From Malania oleifera (lineage: Eukaryota; Streptophyta; Magnoliopsida; Santalales; Ximeniaceae): a DNA stretch of 64,000 nt. The translations under genes and the position numbers were made by a program. This document shows positions 11,530 through 23,759 of this stretch, piece after piece. How positions within the stretch are numbered: position 1 is the first letter of the stretch; every line of letters starts with the position of its first letter. The notes under the pieces are model-generated. The model saw only the letters and a list, made by a program, of their open reading frames with translations. It ran no database searches and was not told where the DNA came from. Location: the NCBI RefSeq assembly GCF_029873635.1, contig NC_080422.1, forward strand, positions 2,398,001 through 2,462,000. Reading direction: 5' to 3'.

Positions 11530-12450
11530 CCATTTTAGAATAGTTGTAGATAGTTATAAGGTTATTTTTGGATAATTAAAGTAATTATAGGGATAAATTT
11601 AACATAATTATAAGGATATTTTGTGATAGTTGTGGGTAGTTAAAGAAGTATTTTGGAATAATCATTGGTAGTTATAGAGACTAAATTGGCATTTTTGAAA
11701 GAAGACACTAAAGGGAGAAATTTCTTTATAATATTAGAGATTGGAGATTGTAGATAATTATAGGGGTATTTTGGGATAATTATGAGTAGTTATAAGGATA
11801 AATTTGACATATTTATAAGGGTATTTTAAAATAGTTGTGGATAGTTGAAGAAGTATTTTGAAATAATCATTGGTAGTTATAGACAAGGGAGGCAAAACGG
11901 GTTAGTGGGTCAGATTTGGGCGAGTCGTAAATGGGTAAGGGTTCAGGTTGACCCGTTTACTAAAGAATGACTAACATATAAACTCAAATTCGTCCATTTA
12001 ATAAATGGATCATAAACGGGGTACCTTAAAAATATAATTTATTTATTTTTAATTTTTTAAAACATTTCATATAAAATGACATAATTTTTTTTAAAAAAAA
12101 TGGCACTCCTTTTTATTTTTTTATTAATACCTTAACAAAAAACATAAAATGTAAAAAATAGTAAATCTCTTTAATTAATATTTTTTAATGTAATATACAT
12201 ATAAACGGGTCACCTGGCAGGTACCCAACCCAAACCCGCCTAACTCATTTATTAAATGGATTAAGTTCGGGATGACCCGTTTACAAATGGGGCACCTTCT
12301 GTTGAACTCGGATCCTATTTAAATGGGCAAGTCACAAATCATTCGTTGGGTTCTGACCCATTTTGTCACCCCTAATTATAGAGATAAATTTGACATATTT
12401 TAAAGAAGACATTAAAGAAAGAATCCCCCTTTATAGTATTAGAGATGTAA
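11530..12450 (+). repeat. Tandem duplication, unit about 215 bp, second copy interrupted
   Basis: Unit 1 is about 11530-11745. Unit 2 is 11746-11883 plus about 12383-12450. Both contain ATAGTTGTGGGTAGTT, AAGAAGTATTTTGGAATAAT, CATTGGTAGTTATAGA, GAAAGAAGACA and ATATTAGAGAT in the same order. Within the unit an ATAGTTATAAGGGTATTTT motif also recurs. Unit 2 is split by the MITE at 11884. Confidence 0.75.
11884..12374. mobile_element. hAT-like MITE
   Basis: The left end CAAGGGAGGCAAAACGGGTT pairs with the reverse complement of the right end (TAGGGGTGACAAAATGGGTC), with subterminal copies of AAACGGGT and TGACCCGTTTA in both orientations, a hallmark of hAT non-autonomous elements. The 8-bp flanks GTTATAGA and ATTATAGA match 7 of 8, as expected for an old hAT target duplication. 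No transposase. Confidence 0.8.
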
Positions 12451-13199
12451 AACCCATTTAATAAAAATACTTTTTTTTTCAATTTTTTTGAATATAAATT
12501 TAATTTTATGAATTTTCGAAAGTAATGGTGTAGGCCCATTACTCCTTGCAAAAGGATCAACCTTGCTCATCTTTGAGCATCAAGCACTCATCTTGAAATC
12601 AATTCACCTAATTGCTTTGCACTTTGATGCAATCGAAAACTCATAAAGGTCAGGTAATGCCACATGGATCAAAACCTAATGTTGATTAACTAAACAACTA
12701 AGGATTTTCACAAGAATTTTGTTTTTCTGATTAGGCCATTTTAAGTACACAATTATTATTATTATTATTATTATTATTAATAAATTAAAGGACTCACAAA
12801 TTCAAAACCATATCAAGATTGATGGTAATTTGTTTCGCATTTGTTAAAAATTTCAAAAAAACAACGACTTCCATTTGGAATGATATTTTTATTAAAAAAA
12901 TAATATATTAAAAAAAAATCTAAATCAAATTCTAATAATATATCATGGTCAATCCCTCGCAAGTCACTTGATTCATTAACAATGGACAATCGTTAGGGTC
13001 AAATGTTTGAGCAAGAGAAGGAATTAAGAGAGGGACTTGTCACCTAATTAGAGACTAAATTAATTAGGGATCGTTTTGAACCACTTATGTAGAAGTATAT
13101 TGTTAAAAAAGTGCGGAGAATAAATACTGAATTGAAAAAATGCTGAAAGTCATAAATGGTATTTGATTGTGTTTAAAATAAGTAGTATTTGGATGCTTA
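12451..13199. other. AT-rich intergenic with (ATT)n
   Basis: An (ATT)n run at about 12750-12779; otherwise nothing recognised. Confidence 0.5.
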
Positions 13200-14180
13200 C
13201 TCTTATTATAGGACACTATATGATTATTTTTAAACATATTTTAAATAAAAAATATTAACATTGTTAATTAGTAATTTTATTAATAATTATTTTAACTAAT
13301 TACAATTACATTTTAAATATTCTCTATTAAAAATATATAATTATTATTTTTAATTAACAGTAATCTTGTTATTAATGTATATTTATAACATAATACTAAC
13401 ATATTAAATTATGACAAGTACAATATTACTAATTAAACTCAAAATTTTAATTAATTTAACTTTAATTTAAATTAATAAATAATTTTGATTCAATCCTAAA
13501 TTAATTTATAATAACTAATATGTCATAATACGTAGCAAAATAATATAGTTATTTTTAAAAGTATTTAGGGCAAAATATTATTATTTTTATAATTAAAAAA
13601 TTAAATGATAATTATATTAATTTTCTAATTAAAATTTAGATACTTTCTATTAATTAAAATAATATAATATTATTTATCAATTAACAATAATCTTGTCACT
13701 AATGTATATTTATGACATATGATTACTACATTAATTTATGTTAAAAATAGTACTTTTAAATTAAAAATTTTAGTTTATTTAATGTTAATTTAAATTTATA
13801 TATGTTTCTTTTTATTCATTTCAGAATTTAATTATATTTCATTGATAGTTAATAGGTTTATAATTCATAATCAAATAATATATGATTAATTTTTAATTAA
13901 CAATTTAATTGATACTTATGTTAATATTTATTTTATTAATTAAAAAATATATTTTTTTTATTAACAATAATCTTGTTCTTAATTCATATTTATAATTATT
14001 ATATTAATTTATGTTAAAATAATATTATTAATTAGATTTTTTAAAAATTTTAATATTAATAGAAATTAAAAATGGTTCTTCTTCTTCTTCATTCCACAAT
14101 TGAATTTTGTTTCATTAATAGTTAATATATTATAATACATAATAAAATAGTATATGCTTATTTTCTGATGTAAAATTATA
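13200..14180 (+). repeat. AT-rich degenerate tandem repeat, unit about 300 bp
   Basis: The phrase TTAACAATAATCTTGTTA/ TTAATGTATATTTATAACAT recurs at about 13356, 13680 and 13963. Each is followed by a TTATGTTAAAATAATA block and a TAATAGTTAATATATTATAA block. About three copies. Confidence 0.7.
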
Positions 14181-15312
14181 AAATAGACACCAAATTTTCT
14201 TATATTTACAAAATTGACCCAACTTATGAATAGTGCCACTTATAAGTAACCAAAAAATTGTCTTAGATTGCTTCTCGAAATTCACTTAAATAGTTCTCAA
14301 AAAAGTGATTTGGGAAAAACGTTTCTTAAAATAAGTGTTTCTCATAGTAGAAGTCAAACACCACTTTTTTTTTTTTTGTATAAAATATTTATTTTAAGTG
14401 ATAAGTACTATAAGCACTTATTTTTTAAGTGTTTCCGAATGAGAGTTAGGTTAGGCAAGTGAAAGAGTCTTTAACACTGTCATTATTTTTTTTGATAAAG
14501 AGAAGGGAAAAAAGAAAGAAAGAAAGAAAGAAAATACTCCATTCCTGTGATAATCAGTTTGATTATAAAATTTAAGGTCTTGAAATCTCAAAAGAATGAA
14601 TAAATTAAACAGCTCATATTCACATATCACCAAAGTTTGAATAATCAAAACGAATCTTTGAAAGTTTATGATTCTTTCGTCAATTATATTATTCCGCTAG
14701 TCAATTATAAGTTATTGACTATGACTTTGAACAAGAGATACTCTATGTTGAAAGATAATAACAAATCAACTTCTTCTTATGAGAAAGTTGAATTAATTAA
14801 TCAGTCTTCAAGGTTATGCTTGCTTTTCTTAATCGAACAATCATAATATAAATATTTTGAGAACCGAATATACTTAATGTGATGTTTGGTTCTTCCTCCT
14901 TTCAACTATTTTTATGAATTTTTTTCACTCTTTATTTCACGGGACACCTTATGCAAAATAGGTAATTATTTATACACCTCTTACGGGAGCTGATATAATG
15001 AGTCCGCTTCCCCTAATTCACTATCTTCTCATCTTAATCGACACTATCATTTACAAATGGTTCGATCTCTTATCAAAACAATAATAATATATATATTTTT
15101 TTTAAACTTATCGAATTCCTATACGGTAATGAGACTTTTAGGTTGTTGAATATGCAATATCAATTAAATCCTAATTTACTACACATAATATTGAATCTAT
15201 CCAAGGAAAATTAACCATATAGAACGTGCAAGCAGGTTTCAATCAATTCAAAAATAAAATCTATCTAGCTAGCTACAACAGAATCCAATTCATTTCTTGC
15301 AGCACTTTAATA

Positions 15313-15316
<4 letters not shown>
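14181..15316. other. AT-rich intergenic, no gene seen
   Basis: Short frames only. A (GAAA)n tract lies at about 14509-14534. Confidence 0.5.

Positions 15317-15357
<41 letters not shown>
15317..15357 (+). repeat. (AT)n microsatellite
   Basis: About 20 AT dinucleotides. Confidence 0.95.
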
Positions 15358-15364
<7 letters not shown>

Positions 15365-15472
15365 TGACCAGCTGATTGAGATTTAAAAACACTTTGTCAT
15401 GGTGATCAACACAACTCTGCTCTTCTCAGATGCCAAAACCCTAGATAGGACAAGACGATGGTCGAGTGATGT

Positions 15473-15489
15473 CACTCACTCACTCTCTC

Positions 15490-15532
<43 letters not shown>
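15473..15532 (+). repeat. (CT)n microsatellite
   Basis: A CACTCACTCACTCTCT start, then CT repeats with one interruption. Confidence 0.95.
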
Positions 15533-15535
<3 letters not shown>

Positions 15536-15623
15536 CACTTCCTGAGCATCTTTGAATGGGAAACTTTATAAAAGTTTGAAGAGATTTATTATAAAAGCAG
15601 ACGTACAGGTGAAAGCTATAAAG

Positions 15624-15635
<12 letters not shown>

Positions 15636-15658
<23 letters not shown>

Positions 15659-15862
15659 TGAGTAGTGCCTCTAGCTTGAAGGAATCATATATATGTATAA
15701 TTTTTTTTAAAATCTATGGACTCCAACCAACCAATCTGCTGCTGCTGTGCTACTTAATTTTAATTTATAAATCATCATCATCATCATCATCATCATCAAC
15801 ATTCACATTATGATTCCTTCAAGCTAGAGGCACTACTCACTGATATATATATATATATATAT
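15636..15862. repeat. Perfect 54-bp inverted repeat (hairpin)
   Basis: Left arm 15636-15689 is (TA)n then CAGTGAGTAGTGCCTCTAGC and TTGAAGGAATCATA. Right arm 15809-15862 is its exact reverse complement. The 119-nt spacer holds a GCTGCTGCTG run and an (ATC)n tract. A transcript would fold into a long perfect hairpin. I recognise no known miRNA in the arms. It could be a young small-RNA locus or a recent foldback element. The part with complex sequence is 34 bp; the other 20 bp is (AT)n. Confidence 0.9.
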
Positions 15863-16174
15863 GATGTTGGAGATGGGTGATATCACATTTGCTTTTGGGT
15901 ACGTAATATGGATCATAATTGCGTAGAAGCACCACATAGAACATATCTAATCTTTTGAAGGAGATCCATACCAAACCATATATGGCTTGTTGAGGTATCG
16001 CTTACTGTGGCATCCACAATTAATTTATATAAGATTAAAGCCTCTTTAATTTAATTAATTTGAATGATACTATGTTTACTTAATTGTTTAAAAGTATGAG
16101 TGTTCACACGCGGAGAAAAATATGTAAAAGAAGAGAAACGTGTGAAAGGGAAAAGGTGAAAGAAAAGAAGAAGA

Positions 16175-16552
16175 TGATGGGTGGAGGAGACTCACTCTAT
16201 CACCGGTTGTGATTGAAACTCAGTGAGAAATTGCACTCAATTGATTTCAATATGAAAATACAGATAACTTTCAATAATGAAAAATTACAGACAACTCAAA
16301 ATAAAAATTTCTCTCACTCACTAGTTATTTACCCTCTCTACACCACATATTACATTACACATACACACACACACGCACATTTATTTATAGCAAGGATGAA
16401 TAGTAGGTTGATATTAATTTCAACGAAATTGGCTGGTAGGTGGAGTAGGTTGCCTATAGTTTAGAAAATTCAACAATATTGGGCTGGGTTGGTGGAGCAG
16501 CTGCTGACCAAGTTTTGCTGCACTGTCCTACCGTCAAGTTTAATCTTCAACA
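16175..16552 (-). mobile_element. C1 copia 3' LTR (378 bp)
   Basis: Matches 40945-41316 almost base for base (shared phrases TTGCACTCAATTGATTTCAA, ATATTAATTTCAACGAAATT, AGGTGGAGTAGGTTGCCTA). It begins TG (TGATGGGTGG) and ends CA (CTTCAACA). It is followed directly by the polypurine tract of the minus-strand element. About 93 percent identity by eye suggests an insertion of some age. Confidence 0.9.
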
Positions 16553-16565
16553 TCTCCCCTTGAAC
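16553..16565 (-). other. C1 polypurine tract
   Basis: Minus-strand GTTCAAGGGGAGA directly abuts the 3' LTR start. It would prime plus-strand DNA synthesis. Confidence 0.8.
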
Positions 16566-16719
16566 TTGACTCTCCTGACTTTGTCATTCCGAGCATTGTC
16601 TTCAGTCTTGCAAAAATATTATGCCTGAGTGGCTTCATGAAAATATCAACAATTTGATCATACGTTCTGCAAGACATAAGCTCCACTTCTTTCTTCTTGA
16701 TATGCTCCCTGATAAAATG

Positions 16720-18466
16720 ATATCAAGTATCATTATACTTGCTTCTTTCATGGAATACTGAATTTTTCGCAAGTGTAATTGCTGATTGGTTGTCGATGTA
16801 GACTTCTGTGGGGTTATCTTGAAGAAATTCTAGATACTTCAGTACATTCCTGATCCATATACCATGACAAACAGTTGAACTAACAGCAACATACTCAGCG
16901 TCACATGATGACAACGTTACAATAGGTTGCTTCTTTGATGACCATGTAAACGTCGTATCTCCCATGAAGAATGTGGATCTAGTCATGCTTTTTTTTTTTT
17001 TTTCATCAAGATCTCTTCCCCAATCGCTATATGAATAACCGATAAGTTTGCAATCACCTCTTGATGAATAAAATAGACTATCAATGATGGTACCCTTGAC
17101 ATAACGAAGTATCCTCTTCGCTAGATTCAAATGGGACTAATATGGAGTCTCCATGTACCTACTGACAAGTCCAACTCCATAGAATATGTCTGGTCTAGTG
17201 CACGTCAAATACCTCAAGCTTCCGACCAAACTCTTGAAATATGTGGGGTCAATATTTCCTTACTCATTCTTTCTCAACTCCAATCTCGTTTCAATCAGAG
17301 TTGTCACAGGGTTGTATTTGTCCATCCCAAACTTCTTCAGTACTTCTTTTGCATAGTGGCTCTAGGAGATGAAGATTCCCTTCTCGCTTTGCACGACTTC
17401 TATACCAAGGAAATGAGTCATCTGGCCAATATCTATTATTTCGAATTCTTTGACCATGCTCCTCTTGAAAGTGGCAAACATCTCTGTATTGTTGCCGGTG
17501 AAAATTATATCATCAACATATAGGAAGGCAATCAACATGCTTCTGTTTGTCTTCATCTTCATGTATAATGCATATTCGTAGGGATATTTTTCAAATCCAT
17601 TCTTCTGGAAATAGTCATCAATCCTCATGTTCCACGCACGAGGTGCCTGCTTCAAGCCATAGAGTGCTTTATTTAGTTTGTACACTTTATCTTCTTTGCC
17701 CTTCTTCACATATCCAAGTGGCTAATGAATATAGATCTCTTCTTCCAAAAAACCGTTCAGAAATGCTAATTTCACGTCTAGTTGGTAAATCTTCCACCCA
17801 TTTTGTGCTGATAGTGAAATTAGTAATCTGATGGTTTCAAGCCTGACAACTGGGGTAAAGATTTCTCCATAATCAATCCATTCTTTCTGCCTATAGCCCT
17901 TCGCAACAAGTCTTGCTTTGTATCTCTGGACTTCTCCTTGAGTGTTTTTTTGGTCTTATAGACCCATTTCACACCAATAGTTTTGCGACCCTTCGGGAGA
18001 TTTGTTAGCTCCCAAGTCTTGTTCTTCTTGATGGATCGAATCTCCTCATCCATCGCTTTTCTCCATTTTTCTTCTTCGTTAGCCTCCTCAAAGCCAACCG
18101 GGCTGCTGGTTAACAACAGACAATATAGAGTAACATATTCTTCTATAGGTTATGTAGTTTCATACAGATCAGCTAGATTATGGGCTCCTCTAGGTCTCAT
18201 GTCTGAAATTTCATGCTCAATTGGTGATGGAGCTTCATTCCTTTGTGGTGAACCATGTGGAGGTGTCTGCAACTTGGGAACTTGTGACTCGATAGTCACT
18301 TCTCTTGTCTGTGTGGGTTCTTCTCCTTCAAGCGTCAATTCCACATTTTTGGAAGATTCAGTCTGGTCCCACTTCTAGGATTCATTTTCTTAAAAAATGA
18401 CATCCCTACTGTGAATAAATTTCTTGTTGATGGGATTGTATAGTCAATATCCCATGGTGCTATCAA
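16720..18466 (-). pseudogene. C1 pol: RT and RNase H part, broken
   Basis: Minus-strand copia reverse transcriptase and RNase H. The RT N-part reads EIRSIKKNKTWELTNLPKG and IGVKWVYK (17820-18116). The RT core has LYGLKQAPRAWN and the catalytic FLYVDDIIFTG box (17362-17709). RNase H has LSSCDAEYVA, YIDNQSAI and a RYVKGT start (16723-17130). Frame breaks separate these blocks. The 18400-18466 end is YNPINKK, the usual linker just before RT. This fragment continues upstream at 20553 after the solo LTR insertion. Confidence 0.9.
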
Positions 18467-20552
18467 TGTTGACCTTATAGGTCATATCTCGTTTTGATTA
18501 TTATGACAAATACCTTGGTATTTAATGTTTGCTGAGTTTGTGTGTAGGATCAGTCTTGCATGAATTGGCAAAGGCATACGGTGACTCGAAGAATTTGAAG
18601 ACAAATTGTTTACATTTTTGTAATTTATATTTAATTCATTCAGGTCTGTAATTTTAATCAAAAGGTCTGTAATAATTGATGCATGTGATGAATGGTAGGA
18701 ACTACAAGCTTAAAGGCATTAGAACGACCCTAGGTCCCTACACATCATTTGGAAATCAAGATACCTTAGACAAGGTCGACCGACGCCAGGTTTTTTTTAG
18801 GCTAAGTTAAAATGCCTAAATCTTAGAAAAGACCCTAGGTCCTTGCACTAGCACTTAGGTAAGTCCCCATTAATATTACATATACTATCAGGGGAAACTT
18901 TTTGAATTGAAACAGGACTTAAGGTATAAAAATTATAGGGCTTTGGGCGGCAGAACCTTGGTGTTCAAAACAACTTGGTCGATCGAACCGTTGAATAGTT
19001 AGCGTGTTGACCTGACTTCGGACGATCGAACTCAGAATGAACTGAGCGTCCTCGGTTAACCGAACTTTAACACTGACTTTTTCCAACAACTCGGGCATCC
19101 GAATGTTAACATTCAAATCACCCTCTAGCGACCGACTATGTGAGTTCGGTAAACTGAACTTGAAACCGGGCGACCGAATCTCAAAAATTTTGGAAAATCA
19201 CCTTTGCCAGCAGACCGAACTTATATTTAGGCACCCGAACTTCAAAATTGCCTTTTTCTCATGTGAGTGTTCAAGCAACCGAACCTATGGCTCGGTCAAC
19301 CTAAACTCTCGAGTTAGCGAAAATTTTACCGCGGTTAATTGGGTTAAATTGGGTTAATTTTCTTAAACTCAATTAAAACAATTTTAATAATTCCCTTGGT
19401 ATCCCCAACGGTTATAATTTTGGTCTGGTCTATAAATATGAGTTCATTTGCTTAGATCAAGGGGGATTAGCATTTCTGATTAGGAGAAAATTCTCTAAAA
19501 TTTTTCAAAGCTCTTTCTTCCAAAAACAAAGTCTATACACTCACCCTTTGTTATTCCCTTGCAAAATCTAACTTGGTGAGAGTACCTTAGTGATTTTACA
19601 TTGTCTATACTAGCTTAAACTCTTATTTATTTATTGCTTGATTGATTTTGTATTGAGAGTTTTAGCCAAAGTTCCCCCCCCCCAGTTTATTTAATAACTT
19701 CATTGTGTGGGGAAAAACCTAAAAGTTTGTGAGTCTTGGCATTTGTATTGCAAGACTCCGAGACTTGTATTTTGATTGTGATAAAATTATTTTTGACAAG
19801 TTTATACTTCAAATATCTCTTGAGCCAATATTTTAAGATAATCATTTTTGAGATATTTTGAATATTCTGGTTGGAACTCTTTGAAACCTTAGTTGTGATT
19901 GATTAATATTGATAGATAGTTTTAAAGATAGATTGATTATACACTCTTGAACTTGACTGCATATTAACATTAGATTGAGTATCATCACACATATTGCACA
20001 AAGCTTATAGTTTCTATCTTGTTAATATGCATTGATTATTACTGGTGCAAATTTGCTTGATTGAAAAGCATAATATTTGTACATAAATTGTATTGTGATT
20101 CTGTTGTATTCCAGGCATGGCCTGAAAGGGCATTGATCTAGCTCATAAGGATTGGTAGGGCCTTTTCCGTCCTGCAAGGAGAATTTGTAAAGGTTGAGGT
20201 CAGCCCTAGTAATTTGACCTGGTTGTAATTGGTGCTACTCCACCCGTTAAGTGAGCAATAGTGGTAATCTTCGGGCTTGCGAGCTGAGGCGGGGATGTAG
20301 GTAGTATTGGCCGAGCCCCAATAATATATCGTGTGTGTACTTTATATTTCCAAAACTTAATATTCTTGCACGTGTATGTTATATTTGATATATTGTGAAT
20401 GTTGCGCTTGATTTAATTTTTGCATATTATCTGCGCAATTGGTATATGTTTGAAAGACTTTAGGTTGTGAAATACTGCTATTTGATTAGCTAAACCTAGG
20501 AAGAATTTTAAAATACCCAATTTACTTCCCTCTTGGGAATACACCAATTCCA
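18467..20552 (+). mobile_element. Solo LTR A (copia-like long LTR with GGTCGACCGAAC motifs)
   Basis: Begins TGTTGACCTTATAGGTC and ends near CCAATTCCA. It splits the C1 integrase-RT linker (LEDKGEKYILVGYN on one side, YNPINKK on the other). Internal order matches LTR B (23463-38746): the start block, AACGACCCTAGGTCCCTA, a motif cluster (18970-19320), TATAAATA at 19431, and the CTCCACCCGTTAAGTGAGC / GAGGCGGGGATGTAGG block near 20240-20300. No clear target-site duplication; about 2.09 kb. The 3' block resembles long copia LTRs, but no internal region is present to prove it. Confidence 0.8.
18970..19320 (+). promoter_or_regulatory. U3 cluster of GGTCGACCGAAC-type near-palindromes (LTR A)
   Basis: About 11 variants (GGTCGATCGAAC, GGACGATCGAAC, GGTTAACCGAAC, GGGCGACCGAAT and others), with a further GGTCGACCGACG at 18775. 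The TATA box follows about 110 bp downstream at 19431. A regulatory role is inferred from position only. Confidence 0.6.
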
Positions 20553-20729
20553 TCATTCGTTGTATCCAACAAGGATATATTTTTCTCCTTTATCTTCCAA
20601 TTTTGTCTTTCTTGCCTCTAGGATCTTGGCATAGGATATGGAGCCAAACACTCTAAGATAACTCACACCGGGCTTGTGAATACTCTAGGCTTCATGTGAC
20701 GTCTTTGTATCAAGACTCTTCGTAGGACA
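20553..20729 (-). pseudogene. C1 pol: integrase C-terminal fragment
   Basis: On the minus strand it reads CPTKSLDTKTSHEA*, then HKPGVSYLRVFGSISYAK and LEDKGEKYILVGYN, the copia segment just after the integrase core. It lies between two solo LTRs and joins 18466 on one side and 22953 on the other. Confidence 0.85.
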
Positions 20730-22952
20730 TGTGATGACCCAAAAATATATATATGATTAAAGCATAATAATAATAAAATAATAAAAATGGTCATTAAGTT
20801 AATATTAATATAGAAGTGTTTTTCTATAGGATCCTTGATTTCATATTTGATGTCTAAGAAAGATCTTGTCTTAGCGAGTGCTTAGAGACCATTGCGGCTC
20901 AGTCGCTCCCTAGCGGTCGGCCTAGTTAAAATGAAATTTCATAAGATAAACAGGGTAGACACTGTTTGTACGTAAATAAGTATATATATATAAAATAATG
21001 TTTTGACTGACATAATTTGTAAAAATATATGATAAAATAATAATAACAATAATAATATAGGTATCCTATGTAGGGTCCACAAGACCGTGTGGGACCCACA
21101 TGAGTCCCGAAGTCGTGCGGGGTCCACATGAGTCCCAAAACTATGTAGGGCTCATAAAAATGTGTGAGAACTATTGAAGTTGCGTATGACCCACTTGGGT
21201 CTCGAAGTTGTGTAGGGTCCACAAGACCATGTGGGACCCACATGAGTTTTCGAAATTCGAACTTAATTCTTTTTCATAAAAAAAACTAAAACATAACTTA
21301 AAAATAATAACAATGATAATAATACTGATTTTAAAAAAAATTAATTACATAATTAATTAATTAATTAATTAAACATTAATTAAATGGGAGTGTTGACAAG
21401 CACTCCTATTTCTCCCACATGATCCCCATCTCCATCCCATACCCAGCCCATACCTAACCCATCCCATGCCCATTCCTTAATTTTTAAAAATTATAATTTC
21501 ACCCCTCTCCCCACACTTTTACAAATCTCATTTTCTTTTTTAAAATTTTTCTTATAAATAGGAAGCTTTCAACCTTCATTTTTCACAAAAAAATTTCAAG
21601 AAAGAGAAGGATTAGTGAGCGAAAGAATTAATGATGGAGGGAGAATTTTTGTTATAATTAAATTCTCACTCACCCACTCTTTCCTATCTCATTTTTTAGA
21701 GATATTTGTTGTATTCGAAGCATAAGGTTAAGTAAGAGGTAAGTAAATTTTATTATATTAGACTTCTATTAAAATTCATACCCGAATTTATTTGTAAGTA
21801 AATTTTGATTATATTAGTTATTTTCATAAAATTCTCCCGAGTTTATTTTTACATATATTTAATTATACTAGTTTTATCTTTAGTATACTTGCATTTATTT
21901 TTGAGTTAAGAAATGTTTTAAACCTCTCAAGTATTTTACAGTATTAATTTTTATTCAAAAAAATATTTTTAACACGAAAATTGTGTGGCATGAGTTTATT
22001 TATACGTTGCATATTTCATGAAAATATGAGTTAAGATGAGATGAGTTGATTTTTTTACGTTGCATATTTCACAAAAATATGAGTAAAAAATGAGATTTTC
22101 ATGATATTATTTTAATTGTACAAATTATATAATAAGATGTTTTCAAAACCCCTTATGACTCAGGCGATACAAAAAATTACGAATGCCCGCAGGTTAAAGT
22201 TTAAACGGATCAGAATGCACCCACATTGTTTACAAAGTGGTTTTATATGGTAGTGGATTTCTCCTGAGTGCACACCTAGGTCGGACCAGGGTTTAATAGA
22301 GAAAATCTCACTTAATGATGATGTACGTTGATTTAGTTTGGCCGGCCAGCCAGGTAAGTCCAGTCTTCGGATCACACAACCCATTCATGGGGGTAAACAT
22401 GACTTACGATTAATAGGCCTAAGAGTGGTTTTTACAGTACATGTATATGCATATTTAACAGTTGTAGTATATGATTATAAAATTTTACTGCTATAGATGA
22501 TGGTAAAAGTTTTATATAGAATTTTTAAATTTATATTTATTTTAAAAGCAGTTTTGAAGTTGTAGTATTAAATATTATTTTACGAAATTAAAATATTATG
22601 AAAGCTCATTTTGACCACATACTAATAATAATCTTATTTACTTACTAAGTGTCGTCTCACCTCAATCATTATTTTATATTTCAGATCATTTTGAAGAGTG
22701 TACCATAAATTTGGTGTAGCAAGTGCATGAGCAGGAATAGAAAAAGTAGAGTAGAATAAAAATTTAGTATAATACAATTTAGAATACGTTTGTGTATTTT
22801 AGAATTTTAGAAATTTGAATTTGAATTTTAATAGTTGAGACATATGTTTGTAATAAAGTTAATTAGTGCTCTGGTAATAAAAATAATTTAGATTTATTTG
22901 CGTTCGCTGAAAAATTTATATGTAAGAATCCACTCGAGTTTGAGTCCTTACA
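20730..22952 (+). mobile_element. Solo gypsy-like LTR (2.2 kb) in C1 integrase
   Basis: Starts TGTGATGACCC and ends GAGTCCTTACA, like the gypsy LTR ends elsewhere in this window. Flanks GGACA (20725-20729) and GGATA (22953-22957) are a target-site duplication with one change, and removing the insert restores the copia order YLLNRYP/CPTKS. A TATA box lies at 21553. Upstream of it, at 21060-21245, are repeats of GTGTGGGACCCACATGAG and GTAGGGTCCACAAGACC. The middle part shares the CACCTAGGTCGGACCAGG and GGATCACACAACCC blocks of the gypsy LTRs. Confidence 0.85.
21060..21245 (+). repeat. U3 minisatellite with palindromic GTGGGACCCAC units
   Basis: Two GTGTGGGACCCACATGAGT copies, plus several diverged GTAGGGTCCACA / CCCGAAGT copies, ending about 300 bp upstream of the TATA box at 21553. 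Confidence 0.7.
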
Positions 22953-23462
22953 GGATACCTGTTAAGCAGATAAACTGCACATGATACTGCTTCTGTCCAA
23001 AATCTCTTGGGCACATTTTTATCCTTTAACATGCTCCTAGCCATGTTAAGGATCGTGCGGTTCTTCCTCTTAGCTACACCATTCAATTGGGGAGTGTAGG
23101 TCGGTGTGAGCTATTTTTGAATTCCTTGTTGCCTAAGGAATTCCAAGAAAACTTCGTCCTTGTATTCTTCTCCTTGGTTTGATTGGAGTGACTTGATGTG
23201 GTAGCCACTCTGTTTCTCCATAAGGGCTTTGAACTCTTTGAACTTGTCGAACATCTCTAACTTCCTTTTCAGGAAGTAGACCCTAGTCTTCCTATTGTAA
23301 TCGTCAATGAAGGTGAGAAAGTATCAGTTCTATCCATTTGAAAATGGCCTCAATAGACCACACACGTCTATGTGAACTAGTTGGAGCAGTATGGTAGATC
23401 TCCAGTCGGCTTGCTTTCCAAAGCTATTTCTGTGTTGCTTGCTCAAAACATAGCTTTCACAT
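22953..23462 (-). pseudogene. C1 pol: integrase core, broken
   Basis: Minus-strand copia integrase with FLTFIDDYNRKTRVYFLKRK (first catalytic Asp region D-D-Y), SLQSNQGEEYK (usual SDNGGEY, with D to N), [18 protein letters not shown] and [17 protein letters not shown]. The substituted second Asp (DNGGE to NQGEE) and in-frame stops mean it is inactive. It ends at the CACAT duplication where LTR B inserted. Confidence 0.9.
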
Positions 23463-23753
23463 TGCTGACCTTATAGGTCACACCTGGTTTTGATAATGAA
23501 AAATACTTGTTATATTTGATGGATGTTTGAGGATATGTGTAGGTATACTGTTGGCAGATCAAAATGATGGAACAAGGAGTAAAAGTTGAAGGCACTGAAG
23601 ATCCTATTTATGTTGTATTTAAAGTCTTTATTCTTTATGGGTTTGTAATAGTAACTAGGGTCTGGATTGTAATAATCATATGCATCATCTGCATGGTATG
23701 ATAGGTAAGCTCAAAACGAAAAAGGCCTAGAATGACCCTAGGACACCCACACA

Positions 23754-23759
<6 letters not shown>

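Noticed and set aside
15636..15862. A conserved known miRNA gene (e.g. miR172 or miR167 type)
   Set aside because: Neither arm contains any mature miRNA sequence I know; only the hairpin itself is supported.
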